8,508 bases of DNA, from assembly GCA_023300365.1 (NCBI GenBank), contig JALZWD010000093.1:1-8508 (forward strand), read 5' to 3'. The translations under genes and the position numbers were made by a program. Origin of the DNA: Flavimaricola sp. (lineage in GTDB: Bacteria > Pseudomonadota > Alphaproteobacteria > Rhodobacterales > Rhodobacteraceae). The notes beneath the pieces were generated by a model. That model saw nothing but the letters and a program-made list of their open reading frames with translations. It made no database searches and was not told the origin of the DNA. Positions 1 to 6,011 of this stretch are shown here, in pieces (within the stretch, counting starts at the first letter, position 1; each line of letters begins with the position of its first letter).

Positions 1-373
1 GTCGGTCAAATGAACTTGGCGAAAATGCTGTTATAGTCCCAAATTGATCGTCTGAGGACAGATATGTTTCACCCGTTAACGTCCGATTTAATGTCAGCAG
101 TGGATCGGCGCCGAGATCAACAGGACTGTTGCCAGTTGGAATAACATTGTTGTCGCCATCAGTGTTGATCGTAAATGAACCTGTGAAGACTTCATCTGCT
201 CGCAGATCATCCGCTCCGGCAGGATTTGACAGATCGATTGTTGAAGAGCCAATTGCCGTAATAGATGTGCTTTCAAACTCAAAGCTATACGTGGCGGCGT
301 TCGCACTTGAGCACAGCCCTGCTATGAAAAGTGTTCCTGCTGTTACTGCGACGTTTCTTTTTTCCGAATTCAT
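1..373 (-). CDS. Secreted protein of unknown function, N-terminal part (3' end outside window)
   Basis: An open frame runs from an ATG at 371-373 to the window edge without a stop, giving 124 complete codons. The first ~26 residues form a Sec-type signal peptide: a basic start (MNSEKRN), a hydrophobic stretch (TAGTLFIAGLC) and an A-N-A cleavage site followed by ATYSFEFES. The mature part is rich in Ser, Thr, Asp and Asn and looks beta-stranded, with no Cys and no recognisable catalytic motif. A Shine-Dalgarno-like GGTGGA (379-384) lies 5 nt upstream of the ATG. The style resembles small exported proteins that carry C-terminal sorting signals (such as PEP-CTERM/VPLPA-CTERM), but that end is not in the window, so this is only a possibility. 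The DNA is AT-richer than the rest: 168 G+C in the first 360 bases by hand count, about 47%. Function is unknown. Confidence comes from the signal peptide, ribosome site and uninterrupted frame. Confidence 0.72.
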   Translation of the reverse strand, partial: MNSEKRNVAVTAGTLFIAGLCSSANAATYSFEFESTSITAIGSSTIDLSNPAGADDLRADEVFTGSFTINTDGDNNVIPTGNSPVDLGADPLLTLNRTLTGETYLSSDDQFGTITAFSPSSFDR

Positions 374-551
374 GATGGTCCACCCTATGGTTGTACTTTT
401 TAAACTCTACAACTATGGGGTATGGTGCAGCTTGTGTCTATATTGACGATTAATTATTTTATGGAAATTTTCCCTTTTTTTCCAAAATTTCGTTCGGTGT
501 CGCGTTATTAAAATAAAATCGAGATGACAACGCACCACAATAATTCCCTGA
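374..551. promoter_or_regulatory. AT-rich intergenic region downstream of ettA and upstream of the secreted-protein gene
   Basis: This 178-bp gap lies between two minus-strand genes and must hold the promoter of the left gene unless ettA transcription reads through. Positions 421-540 contain only 40 G+C in 120 bases by hand count. Besides the dyad at 383-420 there is a short inverted repeat AAATTTT (465-471) / AAAATTT (484-490) around a pyrimidine-rich loop. No GC-rich stem followed by a T-run, as expected of an intrinsic terminator for ettA, could be found. No -10/-35 pair was convincing enough to place. Confidence 0.4.
383..420. repeat. Imperfect 13-bp inverted repeat in the leader of the secreted-protein gene
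   Basis: The arms are CCCTATGGTTGTA (383-395) and TACAACTATGGGG (408-420), separated by a 12-bp A/T-rich spacer. Eleven of 13 positions are perfectly symmetric. In a plus-strand transcript the two mismatches would be G-U pairs, whereas in the minus-strand mRNA of the downstream gene they would be A-C mismatches. The left arm touches the Shine-Dalgarno region of the gene that starts at 373. It could be an operator dyad for a dimeric regulator or an RNA hairpin; the sequence alone does not decide. Confidence 0.5.
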
Positions 552-2207
552 TTAACGCACAAACTTCTTAAACTTCACCCGTTTTGGCTCTAAAGCATCC
601 GCGCCTAGACGGCGCTTTTTGTCTTCTTCGTAGTCTTCAAAGTTGCCTTCGAACCATTCCACATGTGCGTCGCCTTCAAACGCCAAAATGTGGGTGCAGA
701 TACGGTCGAGGAAGAAACGGTCGTGGGAGATGACGACGGCGCAACCGGCGAAATCGACGAGGGCGTCTTCGAGGGCGCGCAGGGTTTCCACGTCAAGGTC
801 GTTTGTCGGCTCATCGAGGAGGAGCACATTGCCCCCCGATTTGAGCAGCTTGGCCATATGCACGCGGTTGCGTTCACCGCCCGAAAGCAGGCCCACTTTT
901 TTCTGTTGGTCGCCGCCTTTGAAATTGAACGCCGAGCAATAGGCGCGGCTGTTCATTTCCGCATCCCCCAGTGTAATCAGCTCGGCGCCGCCGGTGATTT
1001 CTTCCCAAACGGTGGTGTCGGCGCTGAGCGCGTCGCGCGATTGGTCGACGTAGGACAGCTGAACCGTGTCGCCGTATTCAAGCGTGCCGGCATCGGGCTC
1101 GGCCTGTCCGGTGAGCATGGAAAAGAGCGTGGATTTACCCGCGCCATTGGGGCCGATGACGCCGACGATGCCGCCGGGGGGGAGCGAGAAGGTGAGGTCT
1201 TCGATCAAGAGTTTGTCGCCCATCGCCTTTTTCAGGCCTTCGACCTCAATCACTTTGTTGCCCAAGCGTTCGCCATTGGGAATGATGATCTGGGCGCGGC
1301 CCAATTTTTCGCGTTCGGATTGTCCGGCCATTTCATTATAGGCGCTGATCCGGGCTTTGGATTTGGCTTGGCGGGCTTTGGCGCCTTGGCGCATCCATTC
1401 CAATTCGCGTTCAAGCGTTTTTTGTTTGGATTTGTCTTCTTTGGCTTCGCGCTCAAGGCGTTTTGCCTTTTGCTCGAGCCAGCTTGAGTAATTGCCTTCG
1501 TAGGGAATGCCTTTGCCGCGATCCAGTTCGAGGATCCATCCGGTGATGTCATCGAGGAAATAGCGGTCGTGGGTGACGACAAGGATTGTGCCTTTGTAAT
1601 CAATCAGGTGGTTTTGCAGCCACGCGATTGTTTCGGCATCAAGGTGGTTGGTCGGCTCATCGAGGAGGAGCATATCGGGCGCTTCGAGCAGGAGTTTGCA
1701 CAAGGCCACGCGGCGGCGCTCACCGCCCGAAAGGTTTTTGACATCCGCATCGTCGGCAGGGCAGCGCAGGGCCTCCATCGCCACATCAATTTGCGCGTCG
1801 AGGTCCCAAAGATTGGCGGCGTCGATCTGGTCTTGGAGTTGCGCCATTTCGTCGGCGGTCTCGTCGGAATAGTTCATCGCCACTTCGTTATAGCGATCAA
1901 GGATGGCCTTTTTATCCGCGACGCCCAGCATGACGTTTTCGCGGACGTTCATGTCTTCTTCGAGGTGCGGCTCTTGGGGGAGGTAGCCGACTTTGGCGCC
2001 CTCGGCGGCCCATGCTTCGCCGGTAAAGTCTTTGTCGAGGCCGGCCATGATTTTCATCAACGAGGATTTACCCGCGCCGTTCACGCCCACGACGCCGATT
2101 TTCACGCCGGGGAGGAAGTTGAGGCGGATGTTTTCAAACACCTTTTTGCCGCCCGCGTATTGTTTGGACACACCGTCCATGAAGTAGACGAATTGATTGG
2201 CAGCCAT
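552..2207 (-). CDS. ettA: Energy-dependent translational throttle protein EttA (ABC-F ATPase)
   Basis: This is a 551-residue ABC-F protein with two ATPase domains and no membrane segments. Members of this subfamily bind the ribosomal E site and, in E. coli, gate the first elongation step according to ATP/ADP level. Domain 1 has Walker A GVNGAGKSS (41-49), signature LSGGERRR (159-166), Walker B LLLDEPTNHLD (180-190) and switch His 213. The EttA-type arm insertion lies at about 88-150. The charged interdomain linker (about 240-320) contains the family-typical RELEWMRQGAKARQAKSKAR. Domain 2 has Walker A GPNGAGKST (352-360), signature LSGGERNR (441-448), LLLDEPTNDLD (462-472) and His 495. The C-terminal tail GADALEPKRVKFKKFVR matches the E. 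coli EttA ending pattern as I recall it. Both catalytic Glu residues (DEP) are intact, so it should hydrolyse ATP. The ATG start has GGGGA (2213-2217) 5 nt upstream. The c-di-GMP gene lies 87 bp upstream on the same strand. Confidence 0.96.
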   Translation of the reverse strand: MAANQFVYFMDGVSKQYAGGKKVFENIRLNFLPGVKIGVVGVNGAGKSSLMKIMAGLDKDFTGEAWAAEGAKVGYLPQEPHLEEDMNVRENVMLGVADKKAILDRYNEVAMNYSDETADEMAQLQDQIDAANLWDLDAQIDVAMEALRCPADDADVKNLSGGERRRVALCKLLLEAPDMLLLDEPTNHLDAETIAWLQNHLIDYKGTILVVTHDRYFLDDITGWILELDRGKGIPYEGNYSSWLEQKAKRLEREAKEDKSKQKTLERELEWMRQGAKARQAKSKARISAYNEMAGQSEREKLGRAQIIIPNGERLGNKVIEVEGLKKAMGDKLLIEDLTFSLPPGGIVGVIGPNGAGKSTLFSMLTGQAEPDAGTLEYGDTVQLSYVDQSRDALSADTTVWEEITGGAELITLGDAEMNSRAYCSAFNFKGGDQQKKVGLLSGGERNRVHMAKLLKSGGNVLLLDEPTNDLDVETLRALEDALVDFAGCAVVISHDRFFLDRICTHILAFEGDAHVEWFEGNFEDYEEDKKRRLGADALEPKRVKFKKFVR

Positions 2208-2294
2208 GCTGATCCCCGACGGTTAAATGTTCACCGGCGGAGATAGCCAAAACTGGGCCGGAATGTCCATGGGGGGCGTCGCAATCGGGGCGCG

Positions 2295-4271
2295 TTAAGA
2301 GGCGAGGTCTTTTTTGGTATTGGGCGTTGGGCGTGGCAGGGCCTTGGCGGTGTCGAGCGTGGTGGGGCCAAGGGGCAGGGGGGCGATGCGATAGGAGGTG
2401 AGCCAGTCGATGACCTGTGCGCGGGGCAGGGGTTTTGAGATCCAATAGCCTTGGGTTACGCCGATGCCCATATCGCGCAGGCAGGCGGCGATGGCTTCGT
2501 CTTCGACGCCTTCGGCGATCAGCCATAGATCAAGATCGTTGCACAGGGCGGCGATGGTGGTGACGATCCGGTGAGAGACCGCATCAACAAGGACCTGACT
2601 GACCAAAGATCGATCGATTTTCACGCCGGCCAAATCCAGTTTGGCAAGATGCGACAGGCCCGCGTGGCCAATGCCGAAATCATCAAGCAGGGTTTGGAAG
2701 CCTGCCTTGTGCAATTGCGAGATCGCGGCGCGGTGGCGGCTGGCGTTGGCGGTATTGTCAAACATCACCGTCTCGAGGACTTCGATGCAGATGTGGTATG
2801 AGCTGAGGTTATGATCGGCGACCAACTCTTGTAGCGTTGAAAAATAGCTTGGGTCGGTCAGGCCGCTGGCGCTGGCGTTAAGGCCGATGTGCAGGTTGGG
2901 GTGGCCCGCGTCGCGCAGGGCGCATTTCATCTCAATGCCGGCCCTCATCGCGGCAATGTCCAACTCGGCCATGAGGCCAAGTTCTTCGGCCATGGGCAGG
3001 ATCGCGTCGGGGGTGATCAGGCCCTCAACGGGATGATCCCAGCGGACGAGGGTTTCAAAGCCGGTGACCTGACCGTTTGCCAAGCTTAGGGTGGGCTGAA
3101 AGTGAAAGGCGAGCTGATTGTGGCGCAAGGCGTCGGCCAATTCGCGGCGGCGATGGCTGTGCAACAGGTGTCGGTGGTGCAGGGCAGGGCCATAAGGCGT
3201 GACCCGGCCCCGACCAAGGCGTTTGGTCTCGTAGAGTGCGAAGTCAGATTGCAACAATAGGTCTTCTGAGGTGGTGGTTTGGGGCGAGGACAATGCAACG
3301 CCAAAGCTGGCCGAGCAGCGCAGGGTGACCCCGTCAAATTCAAACGGGCGCCCACCGGCACGGCCAAGGTTGGCCGCGATGGTTGATAAGGCCTCAAGGC
3401 TGTTGACATCGGTGCAAACGGCCACAAATTCATCGCCGCCAATCCGCGCGACGAGGTCCGTGTCGCGCAGCTTGGCCCGGTAGACTTCGGCCATTTTGAT
3501 CAAGACCGCATCCCCGGCGGCATGGCCGTAGGTATCGTTGATATCCTTGAAACGATCGAGGTCGATGCGGATCATGCCCACCGGCTCTCCGGTTTGCTCA
3601 GCCCTCGCGAGGGCCTTGTCGGTAAACGTCATCAGCGAGGTGCGATTGGCGATCCCTGTCATATCGTCATGGCCGACCATATGCTTGAGCTTTTTATGAA
3701 CAATCTCAAGTTCGCGCTCACGCTCGACCTGTTCGGTCACATCCCGGCACGAGACAATGGCGTGGTCGGTCCCGTCGGGGGCGGTGCGGAACGATACATT
3801 AAGCTGGTTCCAGAATTCTTCACCATTGGCGCGTTTGTTGCGCCGAAGCTGTAGGCCCGATTGTTTGGGATCGTTGGGATCATATTCAAAATGATCGATA
3901 CTTTCGCGGGAGGCCACATGATCGTTGGGCATCAGGAAATCCACCGGATTGCGCCCAACAATGTCTTCGGGGCGATACCCGATCATTTGGCAATACGACG
4001 GGTTGGCCCAAATAATGCGCCCACTCATACATTGCACCACCAACCCATCGGAGGTGTTTTCAACCACACGGCGGATGATATAGCTGTCTTTCAGAGATTG
4101 TGTGTACGAAATCTCGAGGGCCTCGGCCCGCAAAAAACTGGTGGTGTGGCTAAAGAAACGGCCGATCAACGCCCCAAGCCCAAGGCCGATGAGGACCAGC
4201 ACCGCAAAAGCCCGCGGCGCGTCAAATGCAAAAGCAACGATCGTCGCAAAAAGCATGCTGTTGTCGGGCAT
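2295..4271 (-). CDS. Membrane-anchored PAS-GGDEF-EAL protein (c-di-GMP cyclase/phosphodiesterase)
   Basis: This 658-residue protein is predicted to synthesise and/or degrade cyclic di-GMP. Residues about 7-38 are hydrophobic and give one, possibly two, membrane segments. A PAS sensor fold spans about 61-180 and ends in the usual DVTE element. A short coiled coil leads into the GGDEF domain (about 200-360), which begins with HDDMTGIANR. The active site GGDEF (278-282) is intact, and an RxxD product-inhibition site (R269, D272) sits at the usual distance. In the EAL domain (about 378-625) the name motif reads ETL (406-408). The metal and catalytic residues seem present: E406, N465, E497, D530-D531, K551, E587, E590 and Q607. 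The protein is therefore plausibly bifunctional; which activity dominates cannot be read from sequence. No Shine-Dalgarno is obvious before the ATG at 4271 beyond AGGGTCC, and an in-frame ATG at residue 6 is an alternative. The target process and PAS ligand are unknown. Confidence 0.93.
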   Translation of the reverse strand: MPDNSMLFATIVAFAFDAPRAFAVLVLIGLGLGALIGRFFSHTTSFLRAEALEISYTQSLKDSYIIRRVVENTSDGLVVQCMSGRIIWANPSYCQMIGYRPEDIVGRNPVDFLMPNDHVASRESIDHFEYDPNDPKQSGLQLRRNKRANGEEFWNQLNVSFRTAPDGTDHAIVSCRDVTEQVERERELEIVHKKLKHMVGHDDMTGIANRTSLMTFTDKALARAEQTGEPVGMIRIDLDRFKDINDTYGHAAGDAVLIKMAEVYRAKLRDTDLVARIGGDEFVAVCTDVNSLEALSTIAANLGRAGGRPFEFDGVTLRCSASFGVALSSPQTTTSEDLLLQSDFALYETKRLGRGRVTPYGPALHHRHLLHSHRRRELADALRHNQLAFHFQPTLSLANGQVTGFETLVRWDHPVEGLITPDAILPMAEELGLMAELDIAAMRAGIEMKCALRDAGHPNLHIGLNASASGLTDPSYFSTLQELVADHNLSSYHICIEVLETVMFDNTANASRHRAAISQLHKAGFQTLLDDFGIGHAGLSHLAKLDLAGVKIDRSLVSQVLVDAVSHRIVTTIAALCNDLDLWLIAEGVEDEAIAACLRDMGIGVTQGYWISKPLPRAQVIDWLTSYRIAPLPLGPTTLDTAKALPRPTPNTKKDLAS

Positions 4272-4465
4272 GTAGGTTGGACCCTGTGCGGAAATAAAAG
4301 ACTGGTCCAGCCCTAGGGCAACATGCGTAATCTTGTGTTAATGGCGAAAATGAAATGTTTCAAATTTGGTCAAGTTGCCCTTTGGGGCCGTGGCGGCGGG
4401 GCGTTTGACAAGCGGGCCGATTTGATGCCCTTGTCGCACAGTACAAAATGGCAAAGGCCGTGAGG
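4272..4465. promoter_or_regulatory. Divergent intergenic region between the GGDEF-EAL gene and the propeller-nadD operon
   Basis: This spacer must carry promoters for both directions. For the minus-strand gene a candidate is -35 TTGAAA (4358-4363), a 17-bp spacer and -10 TAACAC (4335-4340), giving a leader of about 57 nt. The -35 matches consensus at 5 of 6 positions and the -10 at 3 of 6. A perfect 10-bp palindrome GCCCTAGGGC sits at 4310-4319, and a short dyad TGAAA/TTTCA at 4351-4362 overlaps the candidate -35. No convincing plus-strand promoter could be placed. No gene is evident here. Confidence 0.35.
4278..4309 (-). promoter_or_regulatory. Inverted repeat in the leader of the GGDEF-EAL gene
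   Basis: On the minus strand TGGACC (4309-4304) can pair with GGTCCA (4283-4278) across a 20-nt loop. The downstream arm lies 6 nt before the start codon and includes the only Shine-Dalgarno-like stretch (AGGGTCC). Folding could therefore limit ribosome access. A six-pair stem with a long loop is weak, so this is a suggestion, not a demonstrated control element. Confidence 0.25.
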
Positions 4466-5317
4466 ATGATAAGCGAGCTTTGTATCTATGATGTGGCGCG
4501 GGATAAGGCGGACGTTGTCTTGCGCCATCATGGGCATATCGAGGCGCCAAATTGGCATGTCTCGGGGGATTTGATCGTAAATGGCGGTGGCCTGATTTAC
4601 CGCGTATCGCAGCACGATTGGGCCTTGCGCCAGATTGATACCGGATTTGCCACACAGTGCAATAATGACCATGGCCCAAGCCCGGATGGCACGCGGCTGG
4701 CGATTTGTGACAAAACCAAAACCACGCAAAGCTGTATTTATACCCTGCCGATTGAGGGGGGCACGCCCACGCGGCTGTCGGCGCATGTGCCAAGCTGGTG
4801 GCATGCATGGTCGCCCGATGGGGCGCGGATCGCTTATGTTGGGGCACAGCGCGGCGAGGGGGACACAGTGGTGCGCCTTTATACATCCGCAGCGGACGGC
4901 GGGGATGAGCGCTTGGTAATAGACGGATTTGATCATGTTGACGGCCCCGATTATTCGGCGGACGGCACGTGGATCTGGTTTAATGGCGAAAAGGACGGAT
5001 CGGTTGATCTGTGGCGCGTGGGCGTGGATGGCGCAGACCTTGAGCGGATGAGTGACGGCGAGACGGTGGATTGGTTTCCCCATCCATCGCCGTGTGGGCG
5101 GCATGTGGTGTATCTGGCCTATGCCGCTGGCACGCAGGGCCACCCTGGCGGCGTGGATGTGACGCTGCGGCTGATGCCGGCACGGGGCGGCGCGGCGCGT
5201 GATCTTTGCGAGATTTGGGGCGGACAGGGGACGATCAATGTGCCCAGCTGGGAGGCAAACGGCGCGCGATTTGCCTTTATGCGCTATGTGCGCACGGGCC
5301 AAGGGGATCAGGCATGA
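4466..5317 (+). CDS. TolB/PD40-type beta-propeller protein, cytosolic, function unknown
   Basis: This gene encodes 283 residues from the chosen start. It has six repeats of the PD40/TolB kind, each with a W/P-x-x-S-x-D/N-G core followed by a hydrophobic strand. They centre on EAPNWHVSG (about 26-34), [11 protein letters not shown] (70-80), [12 protein letters not shown] (114-125), [11 protein letters not shown] (162-172), [13 protein letters not shown] (205-217) and [12 protein letters not shown] (260-271). This suggests a six-bladed propeller. There is no signal peptide, unlike periplasmic TolB, so it is probably cytosolic. Blade 5 has Cys and blade 6 Glu-Ala where SPDG is usual. The frame is open from an ATG at 4448, which has no ribosome site. 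The ATG at 4466 has AAAGG (4453-4457) 8 nt upstream and fits where the recognisable fold begins, so it is preferred. The stop overlaps the nadD start. It is commonly labelled a Tol biopolymer transporter component, but nothing here supports transport; it may be a peptidase-like or ligand-binding propeller. Confidence 0.85.
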   Translation: MISELCIYDVARDKADVVLRHHGHIEAPNWHVSGDLIVNGGGLIYRVSQHDWALRQIDTGFATQCNNDHGPSPDGTRLAICDKTKTTQSCIYTLPIEGGTPTRLSAHVPSWWHAWSPDGARIAYVGAQRGEGDTVVRLYTSAADGGDERLVIDGFDHVDGPDYSADGTWIWFNGEKDGSVDLWRVGVDGADLERMSDGETVDWFPHPSPCGRHVVYLAYAAGTQGHPGGVDVTLRLMPARGGAARDLCEIWGGQGTINVPSWEANGARFAFMRYVRTGQGDQA

Positions 5318-5913
5318 GCGGCTTGCCTGCAGCGCCCAAAGGGCAGGTCGTGGGCCTGCTTGGGGGGTCATTTGATCCGGCGCATGGCGGACATGTGCAT
5401 ATCACCCGCGCCGCTCTCAAGCGGTTTAATCTTGATCGTGTGTGGTGGCTTGTCAGCCCCGGCAATCCGCTTAAGGCGCGTGGCCCGGCCCCGATTGAGG
5501 CGCGTTTGGCCCATGCGCGGGGCGTGATGCGCCATCCGCGCGTGACGGTGACGGATATCGAGACCAAGCTTGGCACGCGCTATACCGCCCAGACGATTGC
5601 GGCCCTTGTGGCGCGGTATCCTGATGTGCGGTTTGTGTGGCTGATGGGGGCGGATAATTTGTTGCAGTTTGATCAGTGGCAGGATTGGCAAAAGATCATG
5701 GAGATGGTGCCGATTGGTGTTCTGGCACGGCCGGGCGACAGGCTTGGGGCACGGGTAAGTAAGGCGGCGCGGGTTTACAGGTCGGCGCGGATCATGGGGC
5801 GCGGATCAGAGCTTATTGGTGCGGCACAGGCGCCGGCGTGGTGTTTTGTGAACCTGCCGCTCAATGATGCCAGCAGCACCGCCATTCGCGCCGCGGGCGA
5901 TTGGACGGCCTAA
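5314..5913 (+). CDS. nadD: Nicotinate-nucleotide adenylyltransferase NadD
   Basis: NadD joins nicotinate mononucleotide and ATP to form deamido-NAD in NAD biosynthesis, in the cytosol. The 199-residue product has the nucleotidyltransferase motif [11 protein letters not shown] (17-27), with the HxGH-type histidines. It also has the WLMGADNL segment in the middle and the C-terminal SSTAIR (187-192), all typical of the family; the length is normal. The frame stays open upstream to an ATG at 5206. The start at 5314 is preferred because family homology begins just after it and AAGGGGA (5301-5307) lies 6 nt before it. The ATG shares the sequence ATGA with the stop of the propeller gene, which implies translational coupling. 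In many alphaproteobacteria nadD sits with proA and rsfS; here it does not. The specificity (nicotinate rather than nicotinamide mononucleotide) is taken from overall family resemblance. Confidence 0.93.
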   Translation: MSGLPAAPKGQVVGLLGGSFDPAHGGHVHITRAALKRFNLDRVWWLVSPGNPLKARGPAPIEARLAHARGVMRHPRVTVTDIETKLGTRYTAQTIAALVARYPDVRFVWLMGADNLLQFDQWQDWQKIMEMVPIGVLARPGDRLGARVSKAARVYRSARIMGRGSELIGAAQAPAWCFVNLPLNDASSTAIRAAGDWTA

Positions 5914-6011
5914 GGGCGGTTGGCTGTGGCATATGACAATGGCGTGCGATGGGGCGGATCTGTGCAAAAGGGCGTTGAAGCGCGGCTTGCCCCTAGGGTA
6001 GAGCAGAAGGC
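5914..6011 (+). promoter_or_regulatory. nadD-dacB intergenic region
   Basis: This 98-bp gap between two plus-strand genes could hold a dacB promoter. One possible arrangement is TTGAAG (5975-5980), a 17-bp spacer and GTAGAG (5998-6003), but the -10 is poor and lies very close to the start codon. A perfect 8-bp palindrome CCCTAGGG is at 5991-5998, 13 bp before the ATG. No terminator-like stem with a T-run was seen, so read-through from nadD is possible. Confidence 0.25.

Noticed and set aside
129..446. 105-codon plus-strand open frame over the left gene
   Set aside because: No signal or domain is visible, whereas the minus frame has a good signal peptide and ribosome site.
465..490. AAATTTT/AAAATTT inverted repeat as an ettA terminator
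   Set aside because: The stem is only A/T pairs and is not followed by a T-run on the ettA strand.
663..1487. 274-codon open frame on the plus strand opposite ettA
   Set aside because: It is antisense to conserved ATPase motifs of EttA, has no family resemblance, and is the expected shadow of G+C-rich codons.
1569..2246. 225-codon open frame on the plus strand opposite the 5' part of ettA
   Set aside because: Same reason: it mirrors EttA domain 1 and has no independent protein features.
4276..4290. GCACAGGG followed by CAACC on the minus strand, resembling the core of a c-di-GMP-I (GEMM) riboswitch before a c-di-GMP gene
   Set aside because: The match is short, the second conserved part (tetraloop receptor side) is missing, and the start codon follows within a few bases, leaving no room for the aptamer.
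5206..5313. 36-codon upstream extension of nadD
   Set aside because: It overlaps the propeller gene deeply, lacks homology to NadD, and the ATG at 5314 has a good ribosome site.
4370..5371. 333-codon open frame on the minus strand opposite the propeller gene
   Set aside because: It is Arg/Pro/His-rich with no recognisable domain, while the plus-strand frame has six clear PD40 repeats and ends in an overlap with nadD.
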